Source: Paraburkholderia aromaticivorans (GTDB lineage Bacteria > Pseudomonadota > Gammaproteobacteria > Burkholderiales > Burkholderiaceae). Taken from it: a DNA stretch of 64,000 nucleotides. The translations under genes were made by a program, and so were the position numbers. Below are positions 32,892 through 41,358 of this stretch, piece after piece. Numbering within the stretch: position 1 is the first letter of the stretch; the number at the start of each line of letters is the position of its first letter. A model generated the notes under the pieces. That model saw only the letters and a list, made by a program, of their open reading frames with translations. It had not been told where the DNA came from and ran no database searches. The stretch covers positions 1,860,001 through 1,924,000 of the forward strand of contig NZ_CP051514.1 of assembly GCF_012689525.1 (NCBI RefSeq), given 5' to 3'.

Positions 32892-32924
32892 TTAAAATTT
32901 TTAAGTCCATGATTCTAAAGCGAT
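32892..32924 (+). repeat. AT-rich repeat copy 1 (parB-repA gap)
   Basis: TTAAAATTTTTAAG followed by TCCATGATTCT closely matches the sequence at 35553-35582 in the same orientation. The core is a near-palindrome. The two copies flank the parA-parB genes, so a partition site or origin element is possible. Confidence 0.55.
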
Positions 32925-32930
32925 CTGTTT

Positions 32931-33965
32931 TTACGAATCCCGCTCACCAGCCGTGAACCTCGCGCTTTCTGCCTCCAGAACCTTCTGCAGCGCCAACTGC
33001 ACCCGGCTCGCTTCTTCATCTGACTTGAACTGCAAACGCACGACATTGGCAGCCCTGCGCATCACGCAGTAGTCCGCCTTTCCGGCTTTGATCTTCACTG
33101 TCTCAGCTGGCGCCGCTGCTTTCGGCGGCTTGGCCGACGCCAATTTGACGGCTTGCGTCTGATCGATTTTCCCTTCTGCCAGTTGCCCGACTGCGGCGAT
33201 GACCTCCGCGGAGCGGCCGGTTTTGGCCAGCCCTGCCAACGTCTTCCCGGCGTGCGAGCCGATCAGTGCGGGATTCTCGTCCAGCACCGCGATGACTTCC
33301 TTGGGCAGATCGTCGAACGCGAGGATGTACGAGATCATGGCCTCAGAGAGTCCCGACTGTTCAGCCATCTTGGCTTGGGTGATAGTCGGGAACCGCTCCT
33401 GCATCTGTTTGAAGCCGCGATACTTTTCGTAGTCGGTCAGGTCGGACTGCAGCAAGTTCGAATAGAACGCACTAGCTGCTGCCTCGTCGTCTGTCGACTC
33501 CTCGATCACTGCCCTGATCTTGTCCCGACCCAGTGCCTTGTACTGGTCCACTCGGTTGTGGCCCGAGACGATCTCGAACCGACGACCATCCGCCATTCGC
33601 CGGATCACGATCGGCTCAACAAGTTTGTTGTGGCGAAGGTTCTCGCGCAGTTCGAGTTTCTTTTCTTCAGGCTTGTACCGGCGACGTCCCGGGACCTCTA
33701 CCAAGAGTGCGATCTCTACCTCGATCGCGGCAGAGGCCAGTTGAGCCTCTAGTTCCTTCAACCGGGTTTCCGTCGCGCCGCTCGCTCCCTCCCGCTTCTC
33801 GAGTTCGCCTTTGAGTTCTTCGATCTGCTTTCTCAGGGCGGTGATCTGCATCGTTTGCCCTGGGCCTGTCGTCGGCATTGTCGGCTTCATGGACGCGGCT
33901 GTCGCCTCGTCCTCAGCCGTCAGCGTGATCGCCAACCCCTTCGCCATCCTGTCTTTCAAACTCAT
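32931..33965 (-). CDS. parB: ParB-type partition protein
   Basis: This 344-residue centromere-binding protein has the ParB N-terminal nuclease-like domain: ELRENLRHNKLVEPIVIRRM, FEIVSGHNRVDQYKALGRDK, then ESTDDEAAASAFYSNLLQSD. A helix-turn-helix follows (TITQAKMAEQSGLSEAMISY). The GHNR box corresponds to the GERRxRA motif of chromosomal ParB in degenerate form. An N-terminal coiled coil (about 45-75) lies before it. ATG 33965 overlaps the parA stop (ATGA), so translation is coupled; an upstream ATG would overlap parA further. It works with ParA to segregate the replicon. Confidence 0.9.
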   Translation of the reverse strand: MSLKDRMAKGLAITLTAEDEATAASMKPTMPTTGPGQTMQITALRKQIEELKGELEKREGASGATETRLKELEAQLASAAIEVEIALLVEVPGRRRYKPEEKKLELRENLRHNKLVEPIVIRRMADGRRFEIVSGHNRVDQYKALGRDKIRAVIEESTDDEAAASAFYSNLLQSDLTDYEKYRGFKQMQERFPTITQAKMAEQSGLSEAMISYILAFDDLPKEVIAVLDENPALIGSHAGKTLAGLAKTGRSAEVIAAVGQLAEGKIDQTQAVKLASAKPPKAAAPAETVKIKAGKADYCVMRRAANVVRLQFKSDEEASRVQLALQKVLEAESARFTAGERDS

Positions 33966-35239
33966 GCCCGACCTCCCATCAGCCACGACGCACTTGCCTT
34001 CTCATCAACGAAATCTACGAATTGGTCGATCGGGTTGCGGATCCGTCGCAGTGTCTCAAGCCCACCTTCGTACTTGTCGATGTCGTAGATGGTCTGGAAG
34101 TGAAGGTTGGTGTTGCGGGCAAGATCGGTCTCTGGAATCTCGACCGGGATCACGCGCGAGCCGTACAAGTTCGCGATCCACTGCTGTAGCACGCGGGTAG
34201 CGGCCTTGTTCGGAGACACGCGGGTCACGAGCACATCTACGAACTCAAAGCGTTTTTTCTCTGTGTCACCGAATTCTTCCATGCCCGTGATCAGGTCCGA
34301 GAACAGATGCCAGAACTGGACCATGGACGCGAAAGACAGCATGTCCGGCACCACTGGTACGATCACGCCATTGGCTGCGAACACCGCGTTGATCGTCAGG
34401 TAGCTGAGCGTCGGCGCCGTGTCGATGATGATGTAGTCGTATTCCTCGGTGAGAGCCTCCAGCCCACGATGCAGGACCTGCTCGAACCGCAAATCACCCT
34501 CCTTCGCCAGATTCGCTCGCGCCGGCAACATGAACTCGGCATTGAACAACTGGGGCGAAGCGGGGATGAGATCGAGGTTCGGCCAGTAGGTCTTGACCGG
34601 CAGGGTGCGCATGTCAAAATCTGTACCGTCCACGTACGCTTGAATCAGCGGAATGATGGTGTCGTCCTCCTCGATCTCGGCGTGGGGGTTGTAGCCGTAG
34701 AGGGTCGTGGCGCTGCCCTGCGGGTCGAGATCGATGTGACAGACCTTGCGGCCGCGACGCATGGACAGGCCCTGCGCGAGCAGCGTCGAAGTCGTGGTCT
34801 TGGTAACGCCACCTTTGAAATTGGCGACGGTGATAACCTTGCCCTTGCCGCGGCGTGGAGTCGGTTTCAGTTCAGCCTTCACCCATTCGATAGTCTCCTC
34901 GATGGTGAAAGACCGAACTCCGCCAGCACGTGTTTGCGTTCCCTGCGGGAGGGATGTCGTTTGCAGCGCGTAGGCCATCCGCTTGCGATCTATCCCGCAC
35001 ATTTCCTGGACTCGGGTCGAGGAGACTAGGGGCGGGACCTTGCGCGGCTCGGGCTTCAGAATTTCATCGCGAATCTTCTTGAGCATCACCGTCGAGCGGT
35101 TCGCGAGCAGCAGCAAATCTTCGGCCGTGGTGTCGCCAGGCGCGGAGAGCGAAAGCGATCCAGCATCAGCTGACGAAGGCTTCGCAATGGGCGCTTCGTC
35201 GGCTACCGAACTGTCGGATGTGCGCGTGGTTGATGTCAT
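33962..35239 (-). CDS. parA: ParA-type partition ATPase
   Basis: This 425-residue P-loop ATPase has the deviant Walker A of ParA proteins (FKGGVTKTTTS), Walker A' (KVCHIDLDPQGSATTLYGY) and Walker B (YDYIIIDTAPTLSYLT). The long N-terminus (about 140 residues) contains a DNA-binding region (TRVQEMCGIDRKRMAYALQT) as in type Ia ParA proteins that repress their own operon. It is the first gene of parA-parB-repA. Autoregulation through the region upstream of 35239 is likely from the family. Confidence 0.93.
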   Translation of the reverse strand: MTSTTRTSDSSVADEAPIAKPSSADAGSLSLSAPGDTTAEDLLLLANRSTVMLKKIRDEILKPEPRKVPPLVSSTRVQEMCGIDRKRMAYALQTTSLPQGTQTRAGGVRSFTIEETIEWVKAELKPTPRRGKGKVITVANFKGGVTKTTTSTLLAQGLSMRRGRKVCHIDLDPQGSATTLYGYNPHAEIEEDDTIIPLIQAYVDGTDFDMRTLPVKTYWPNLDLIPASPQLFNAEFMLPARANLAKEGDLRFEQVLHRGLEALTEEYDYIIIDTAPTLSYLTINAVFAANGVIVPVVPDMLSFASMVQFWHLFSDLITGMEEFGDTEKKRFEFVDVLVTRVSPNKAATRVLQQWIANLYGSRVIPVEIPETDLARNTNLHFQTIYDIDKYEGGLETLRRIRNPIDQFVDFVDEKASASWLMGGRA

Positions 35240-36296
35240 CAGGATGCTCCGTGGTCTTTTGGACAGCGGGGTGGAAAAATGCCTGTGGCTGTCGAATTCC
35301 GTGCAATGTAGACTGCGCGCTGGGTAAACGCAAGTAAACTTTGCACGCTCCGACCCCGCCGAAACCCGCTTCGCGCTTGGTTTTGAGCCAAAAAGCTAGA
35401 AACAGGTTAAGAATTTCGGCGATTTATCGCGAATAAGGGGGCAGATCATAGGCTTCCGGTTTGTCGGTCCCCTGCGACATGCAAAACATTTCTGCCTTGG
35501 GAGCAGGCGACGCACTCTCCTATTCGGCTTTCGTTATTCGTCCACCGCGAGCTTAAAAATTTTAAGCCCTTGATTTTGCGATGCTATTTTATTTAGTAGC
35601 ATTGGTCCTAAACCGCGTTCGGTGTGCTTTCTTTCGTCGCCGCACGGGCGGTTTTTGTGCTCCGTCCTCGACTTTCCATTCCTCGTTCAACTTCCCATCA
35701 CATCCAGCGTGTTGTCGATCTCAAAGACTCCGCAGAGAATGCGAGCTGATGGACGATTAGCGCACCGCCGGATCCTCGCGCGCCAGCACTAACGCACGCG
35801 CCACGTCGCTCGGGTTATTAGCGCCTGCCTGAATGAATCAACCATCCTCGAACCGGTCCACCGCTGCCTATTCAATCCCGCCTTCCATGGTCTGCTCCTT
35901 GGGGAATGACCCTTCACGAAACGTCGGTCCATAGTCTCAAGGATCCAAATAAAAAGGGTCTTCTATGGGTCGCCCAACGGAGAGGGCTTGCGCGCTTTTC
36001 GGGTCAATTCGACACTGATGCAAAACGACTGGTTACATAGAGAGGGAAGCTCGCCGACTACCCTCGGAAAGGGAAAGAGGTGCAGTGCCCATCTACAATG
36101 CGGTCAGAACTGCAAGAACCCCGCGTTGGCTGGAAAGACCACTGTGGAGTCCATAAGTGCGCAAGCCGTAGCGCGCTAAGAAAGGCGGTAAAAAGCATGC
36201 TGACCGAGTCAAGAGTGCGGTAAAGGTGATATCGGCCGCGACGGCGTTCCACAGCGCAATTCACTCTGTCGCTGCGATTGGTCTGACATTCTTCAG
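35240..36296. other. About 1 kb upstream of parA: no supported gene, candidate control/origin region
   Basis: The region is AT-richer than the rest and holds a palindromic GCGAT-TT-ATCGC (35420-35431) flanked by TTC/GAA, the repeat at 35553-35582, a short ATGCTA...TAGCAT inverted repeat just after it, and a small GC hairpin followed by TTTTT near 35650. These may be parA operators, partition sites or parts of the origin. No canonical Burkholderia parS was recognised. Confidence 0.45.
35553..35582 (+). repeat. AT-rich repeat copy 2 (upstream of parA)
   Basis: TTAAAAATTTTAAG, a perfect palindrome around one base when the preceding C is included, is followed by CCCTTGATTTTGCGAT. It matches the copy at 32892-32924 in the same orientation with few differences. 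Confidence 0.55.
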
Positions 36297-36596
36297 GTGA
36301 TTGATGCGGAGAGTGGCATTCACGGAGGCAGCGGTTCTACGGGCGACGATGATGAGGAAACGGCGTATTGGCTAGTCGGGCTCATTAAGAAACATCACAA
36401 CCGCGACGAGGAGAGATTCAAGTTGGCCGCAGATGATCTGATAGACCGGGCGGCGTTTTTCTGGGACCGGTCGGATCCGGTTGTTAATGGGACGAGCTGG
36501 TTGGGCTCTGACGGATTGCAGGGCGCGATGCTCAACCTCTTAAGTCAAGCAAAGAGATATCGAGACTCCGGCAATGCGAAGAAAGGCAGTGCGTGA
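36297..36596 (+). CDS. Small hypothetical protein, 99 residues
   Basis: The GTG-started frame encodes an acidic soluble protein (GDDDEETAYWLVGLIKKHHN, ADDLIDRAAFFWDR, LLSQAKRYRDSG). I do not recognise it. The amphipathic helical pattern and codon usage suggest a real gene, but the start is uncertain. It lies in the accessory region upstream of parA. Confidence 0.45.
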   Translation: MIDAESGIHGGSGSTGDDDEETAYWLVGLIKKHHNRDEERFKLAADDLIDRAAFFWDRSDPVVNGTSWLGSDGLQGAMLNLLSQAKRYRDSGNAKKGSA

Positions 36597-36682
36597 CCAC
36601 CAGCGGGGGGTGACGAAGTACGCTTTGGCCGGCAAAAAGCACGCCGCGGGGGTGTGCCCTCAAGGCTACTGGCGCTGCTTTC

Positions 36683-37093
36683 TCAGCGCGCGAGAGAGTG
36701 AGAGGATTGTGTTCGACGCACTCCCGTAGACGCTGAAGCCTTTCGCGTGAACTTCGTGAACAGGTTGCCGCGCGAACCCTTCCGACGGTGGACCGTGTCG
36801 GCGCCGACTAGAGATACAAGGTTGCAGGTGGACTGTTCTAGGGTGTCGCGCCGGAAGAGGCCAGTGTTTTTCGTCGTGGTGACGAAGTAGTCTTGCCCGC
36901 GCTGGTCAACGATTGTTGCGTGTTCAGTGTTCCAGTCACCAAGCGCGTCGTGAGTGTGCTGCAACAGGCCATAGGCGTGGACACACTTGTCACCTACAAA
37001 CTGCTCTTTGCCTCCACCGTTGATCACGTGTGAAATTTCCATGAGTCCGCACGCAGGACACGATCTCGTTGTTTGTGCCGTCTCAGGCATCAT
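36683..37093 (-). CDS. Hypothetical protein with CPAC zinc-ribbon-like motif, 136 residues
   Basis: The protein opens with SCPACGLMEISHVING, a Cys-x-x-Cys knuckle, and continues with GGGKEQFVGDKCVHAYG and DYFVTTTKNTGLFRRDTLEQ. The tail after about residue 100 is basic. A second Cys pair to complete a zinc ribbon is not obvious (C38 and C91 are alone). I do not know the family. Confidence 0.45.
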   Translation of the reverse strand: MMPETAQTTRSCPACGLMEISHVINGGGKEQFVGDKCVHAYGLLQHTHDALGDWNTEHATIVDQRGQDYFVTTTKNTGLFRRDTLEQSTCNLVSLVGADTVHRRKGSRGNLFTKFTRKASASTGVRRTQSSHSLAR

Positions 37094-37167
37094 CAGTTCC
37101 TCTCAGTTATTTGGCGGGAAGACGGACGCAGACATGCGCTACCGCTTTCTCAGACCCAGGCGTGCCG

Positions 37168-37503
37168 TCAGGCACTTTGGTACCTACTGGGGGACTTTCT
37201 CGGCTCGCCGTCGGAGCAGGTGAGCTTGTTGTTGTCGTAAGCACGCGCCACTCGGACTTCGAAGCCGCTTGCGTCACATTTCGCGGTGTAGAGATAGGTG
37301 AAATCCTTACCCTCCGAGCTGCGCCCGACGTCGGTGATCATCTTTAGCCAGTAGGTAACGCGGCCGTCTGCCAGCCGTCCGACCGATGACGCGTCGATCG
37401 CGGCCATGACGTAATCGTCTTTGTCAATTCCAACCCACTTCGGCGCGGCGGTGGCCATCGAGGAAACGGCAAAAAACATAAGAGTAATAGCAAGTCTGTT
37501 CAA
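37168..37503 (-). CDS. Small secreted protein, surface-adhesin-E-like, 111 residues
   Basis: The protein starts with a signal peptide (MNRLAITLMFFAVSSMATAA) and then reads PKWVGIDKDDYVMAAIDASS, VTYWLKMITDVGR and FTYLYTAKCDASGFEVRVAR. The W...D...Y.D..S and 'tracking' strand pattern resembles the small surface-adhesin E-like periplasmic or secreted proteins of proteobacteria, usually of unknown role. The two Cys could form a disulfide. Frame and length look intact. Confidence 0.6.
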   Translation of the reverse strand: MNRLAITLMFFAVSSMATAAPKWVGIDKDDYVMAAIDASSVGRLADGRVTYWLKMITDVGRSSEGKDFTYLYTAKCDASGFEVRVARAYDNNKLTCSDGEPRKSPSRYQSA

Positions 37504-38171
37504 GATGGCTTCCTGGAAAATCTAAGTTAATGAGAACATTACAAAAACCTTTGGTTGAGTCGCGGCGAAACCCAGACAATCGCGAGACAGATGGGGGTGC
37601 CAGGCGACAGATCGAGCCACCCGGGATCCGTGTGGATGCACGGGGATCGGTGATGCAGGGTTGCGACCCATGACCATGTTTTTGCCCATGACGACTTCGA
37701 CTCGTGACAGGGCGTTGTTGGCGAGCATTTGCGCGAGTGCTGCGATCAGCTTCTGAGTCAAAGTGCTCATGGGGCCATGTGCGAGCAGGTATGCGTCCAG
37801 CGCCTGCTTCGCTTCGAAGTGGTCAGTATGTTTCTATGAAGATTTCCTCATGCCGCGTGGCTTTCTTTTGGTCTCGCCTAGCACGTTGAAGAGGAATACT
37901 AATTGAAATTCGAGTGAGTTGTATGTCGTTGAAATCCGGTGACTCACACGACGACGGCATAAAGGCCGCCCCGAAGGCCGGCCGCGACACCTGCGTCACC
38001 AACCACGCGACGCAACGAACACTTCACCGACTCACGCGCTGTCCACCGCACAAGGAGACGGTAGGCGGGATTGAAACCGGTGTTGCTTGAATCACTCGAA
38101 GCGGGGCCCCCGAGTGTTTCTCGCATGGCAAGCAGCAGTGCAGTGAGCTTTTACAGCTGGGCCTGATGTGC
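37504..38171. other. Region without supported gene (about 670 bases)
   Basis: Frames of 60-80 codons occur on both strands but none has a recognisable family or a good ribosome binding site. Likely decayed accessory sequence. Confidence 0.45.
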
Positions 38172-38465
38172 TCAGATACGCTGCGGCTGCTTGGCGATCC
38201 ACGCAAGTACGCTGCGTTCCGTCCAAGCGTTCCAGTCGTTGACCACAAGTTCCCACGCGGGGAACACGCCGCGGCTCGCGAGCTTCTGCAAATCCAGCAG
38301 ACCGATCTTCAGCACATGCGCGACTTCTTCGAAATTCAGGGTCTTGCCACGGGCAGGGCCGACCTTCATGGCGTTATAGACCCAGCGCGATCGAGAGATT
38401 GTCGGCGATTCTTGAATCGCACGGTCACGACCACGCTCATCTGCGCTGATCACCGCGCGGAACAT
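38172..38465 (-). CDS. Hypothetical protein, 97 residues, possible DNA-binding
   Basis: The C-terminal half (TLNFEEVAHVLKIGLLDLQK then WNAWTERSVLAWIAKQPQRI) looks like an excisionase/MerR-type helix-turn-helix followed by a helix rich in Trp. The N-terminal half is basic. I do not recognise a family, and the start is uncertain. It could be a remnant of a mobile-element regulator. Confidence 0.4.
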   Translation of the reverse strand: MFRAVISADERGRDRAIQESPTISRSRWVYNAMKVGPARGKTLNFEEVAHVLKIGLLDLQKLASRGVFPAWELVVNDWNAWTERSVLAWIAKQPQRI

Positions 38466-38709
38466 CGGGCGCGTCGTATCGAGTCTGGCCTGAGTCGGCC
38501 AACGCTCCAGCTAGGCATCTCCGCCTTCCTTTAATCAGCGGTTGCATCGTTTTCGTCTACGGCTGGCGGATAGACGTCTGTGCCCGTATGTATGAGAGAG
38601 CAGAAGACTGTGGCTACGGCCTCAAGTCGTGCCACGCTGTCTTTGGTGGGCTTGTTGTCTGCTTCCCTGTTAGTTGCATTCCAGCCCCCTACCTTGATCC
38701 AGCCGGCAC

Positions 38710-39312
38710 CTAAAAAGGCATGAGGTCGGCGAGATGCACCATCGGCATGCGCAACATCTGGTCGAACGATGCCGGCGATGATTGGCAGAACGTGTTGTCA
38801 AGCCAGACACGGCATGTTGGCGCTACCGAGACGTCAGCAGGGATCGAGTTCATGTTCGCGTGAGCAAGCTGTTCGAGCGCCGGGATCATCTCGTCAGTAA
38901 GTACTCGCTGCCGCCGTGCGATCGCATCCGACATGGCATTGTGTTGGACCGCACCCGGGCAGATCGTTGGGTCGGCGTCGATACCACGGACTTCAAACTT
39001 GATGCCGGGGATATCGATCATCGTCTCGAGACCGGTCAGCAGAAGCTCACTGAAATACTGGACGTCGACCGGCCAATCGGCGACCACCGCGATCTCCGCT
39101 TCATCGGAAAAGTATTCGGTGAGTGCGGCTTGCGCTTCTTTGCAACTAACTGTCTTGTCCGGCACCCGGCTCGAGTACAGAAAGGGCACCACGTGATCCG
39201 CCACCCAAGGCATGTAAGGGAGGCCGCGGTCGCGCTTCGAGACGAGATCGACGGAAAGCAGTTCACCCTTGACGCCGTTAAACTCCGTGTCGAGAAAATA
39301 TCGAGTCGTCAT
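38710..39312 (-). CDS. DEDD-family 3'-5' exonuclease-like protein
   Basis: This 200-residue protein has the motifs of the RNase H-fold DEDD exonucleases: RYFLDTEFNG (Asp and Glu of ExoI, residues about 8-10), AVVADWPVDVQYF (Asp of ExoII) and QHNAMSDAIARR (His and Asp of ExoIII). It resembles small 3'-5' exoribonucleases of the Rv2179c type. The frame is intact. The tail after about residue 150 is unassigned. It stands alone between hypothetical genes, so its role is unknown. Confidence 0.7.
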   Translation of the reverse strand: MTTRYFLDTEFNGVKGELLSVDLVSKRDRGLPYMPWVADHVVPFLYSSRVPDKTVSCKEAQAALTEYFSDEAEIAVVADWPVDVQYFSELLLTGLETMIDIPGIKFEVRGIDADPTICPGAVQHNAMSDAIARRQRVLTDEMIPALEQLAHANMNSIPADVSVAPTCRVWLDNTFCQSSPASFDQMLRMPMVHLADLMPF

Positions 39313-39414
39313 GTTTCCTTGCTCTGCCCCGTCACTTAGGTTGGGTCAGCTTTGTTATTGATTGGACATTGCTCCTGGATAAGCGCCGGCACAGCCAAAG
39401 GATATAGCCCCGTT

Positions 39415-40076
39415 ATGGAGTTCAAGAATGCTTGCAAGCACTTCGCTGGAATCGCTGCGCTGAACGACATCACCTCAACGTTGCTCTAAGTGAAGTGCTG
39501 TGTTTGCTGGGGGAATAACGGCGCCGGCAAATCGACCCTGATAAAAATTCTGTCGGGCGTGCATCGTCCGACGTCTGGTGAGGTTTTTGTCGACAACAAA
39601 ACGCTCGATTTTCGCTCGCCTTGTGATGCGCAGGATCTTTGAATTGCGACGGTTCACCAGTACGCCGGGGTCATATCGTTGATGAGTGTATCCCGCAACT
39701 TTTTTCTAGGCGTTGAGCCCACCAAAGGGTGGGGCCCATTGAAGCGTATAGACCACAAGAAAATCGACCGAGTTGCCCTCTAGTAGATGTCTGCGATGGG
39801 GATCCGGCGAGTGCGCGACGGTAGCCGGCTCGTCGGCGTAATGTTAGGTGGTGAGAAACAGGCAATGGTGATCGCACGCGCAGTTTACTTCGGGGGTAGG
39901 GTACTAATCTTGGATGAGCCAACGTCCGCTCTCGGCGTTAAGGAAGCTGAAATCGGCTGCGGCTGATCCATCAGGCCCGCGCGAGCGGAATGGCCGTTAT
40001 TCTGACTACTCACAACGTTCATCACGCGTTGTCAGTAGCGGATCATCTGGCGGGCTTGCCCTTGAGATCTATATAA
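39415..40076 (+). pseudogene. Sugar ABC transporter ATP-binding protein, decayed
   Basis: Pieces of a ribose/xylose-type ABC ATPase are readable across three frames: FAGIAALNDIT, then (after a stop and a shift) [20 protein letters not shown] for Walker [30 protein letters not shown] for the Q-loop, [14 protein letters not shown] for the signature (normally LSGGE/Q), [16 protein letters not shown] for Walker B, and TTHNVHHAL for the switch His. There are at least four stops and several frameshifts. A functional relative is the ATPase at 48018. Confidence 0.8.
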
Positions 40077-40409
40077 ATAACTGGGTGCGGCTTTCCGCGT
40101 GCATCGGCTGCACGGCGCGGCGGTAGCTGCTTCCCAAGTCCTGACAGGTTCACGCGGAAGGCCAGCGGTGGCGTGAGCACGTAGCATTCGGCATTCTGAC
40201 CTGGCTGTCTTTGCTTGCTCCGGTTGGGCTTGCGCAGTGGAGCGGGACCGTTGATCGCTGGATGATTCTGCATGTGTTTGTTCGGGCGTGCCGGGATAGC
40301 TTTCATTGCTATCTTCAGGAGGCTGCGAGCGAGACGGACAGGTCCCGGCCGGCACGGAAGCTCGCGGCGATTCTTTGAATGACCACGATAGCCAGATATC
40401 GTCGACCCC
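40077..40409. other. Intergenic, no supported gene
   Basis: I see no credible gene here. The frames on the minus strand are Arg/Ser/Gln-rich and without family features. Confidence 0.45.
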
Positions 40410-40874
40410 TCAGGGAACCATCTGCATGTCGCCTGGCGCTTGCGGCGGCAGCTTGATGGACAGGACCTTGAATTCGCCGCTGGTCGGCTTGGACCCCGCA
40501 TGCACCGTCCCCTTCGGGATAATGATCAGGTCGCCGGTGTGAATCTCGCGTTGTTCGTTACCCAGCCAGAAAGTACCGCTTCCCGAAATCACATACTGGA
40601 TTTCGTCAGAACCCCTATGCGTATGCCTGGGTACGTTACCGGTCTGCACGGCGACTGTTCCGCTCGGCGTGACGACGAGGCCCTTCGACCGCAGGGTGCC
40701 CATGTTCGGAATCTGCGGGCCAAGATCGGCATCGGTTGCGGCGGCCAAGTCGATGATCTGCGCCGTCAGCGGTACGTCCGACGCCTGAGCGTGCGCGGGG
40801 GTGCCCAGATGGGACGCAAACATGCCGGCAATGAAGGCGGCAGGCAACGCCGCCAGATAGATGTATCGACGCAT
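40410..40874 (-). CDS. Periplasmic cupin-domain protein
   Basis: This 154-residue protein has a signal peptide (YLAALPAAFIAGMFASHLG, cleavage near AHA) and a single cupin barrel with metal-binding motif 1 in GNVPRHTHRGSDEIQYVISG (His, His, Glu) and motif 2 around GDLIIIPKGTVHAG (His). It probably binds a metal and a small ligand in the periplasm. The ATG at 40874 is preferred; a longer frame upstream is not family-like. No operon partner is seen, as the next gene is a beta-propeller remnant on the other strand. Confidence 0.8.
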   Translation of the reverse strand: MRRYIYLAALPAAFIAGMFASHLGTPAHAQASDVPLTAQIIDLAAATDADLGPQIPNMGTLRSKGLVVTPSGTVAVQTGNVPRHTHRGSDEIQYVISGSGTFWLGNEQREIHTGDLIIIPKGTVHAGSKPTSGEFKVLSIKLPPQAPGDMQMVP

Positions 40875-40979
40875 AATCTTGTCCCCTTTTTTGAACGGAC
40901 CTTCGACAGACAGTGCCGAAGTGGCTTGTTCTTTTTTATTGTCGCACCGTCGAGCAGACAGTGGAAAACTAGGGCAACA

Positions 40980-41240
40980 CCTGAGTACGCCCTGACGGCC
41001 AATAGTCAGCTTGGTGTCCGACGCCGCCCACTGGTCGCTACGATCCCCGTCGGCAATCTGTCTCATGGCATCTGGCCGTCGGATGACGGCACGCGCGTGT
41101 ATGTCGGGCTTGAACATGCCGATCAGATGGTCGCGATCGAAACGCTGTCGAACAAGGTGATAGCGACGGTGCCGACCGGCTAGGTCGCGCAGGCGGTGAC
41201 CTATGTGCCGAACGCGGTGCGGGAAGGCGACGGCGCGCAG
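40980..41240 (+). pseudogene. YVTN-type beta-propeller protein, C-terminal remnant
   Basis: The frame reads LVATIPVGNLSHGIWPSDDG, TRVYVGLEHADQMVAIETLS, then NKVIATVPTG, a stop, and VAQAVTYVPNAVREGDG. These are two blades of a YncE/YVTN beta-propeller with an internal TAG. No start or earlier blades are present. It lies just upstream of the cupin gene, on the opposite strand. Confidence 0.65.
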
Positions 41241-41358
41241 AATACGGAGCCATTTGGCCTCGCCGGACAAGCGGCTCGTCTTGCGTTGGCGGGCACGGGC
41301 GCGGCTATATATGCCATTGGTGATAGAAGACCAAGGACGCGCGCCGGGCGCGCCCGGC

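Noticed and set aside
37522..37770. 82-codon minus-strand frame as a gene
   Set aside because: No family, no convincing ribosome binding site, and the sequence turns Arg/His-rich after 35 residues.
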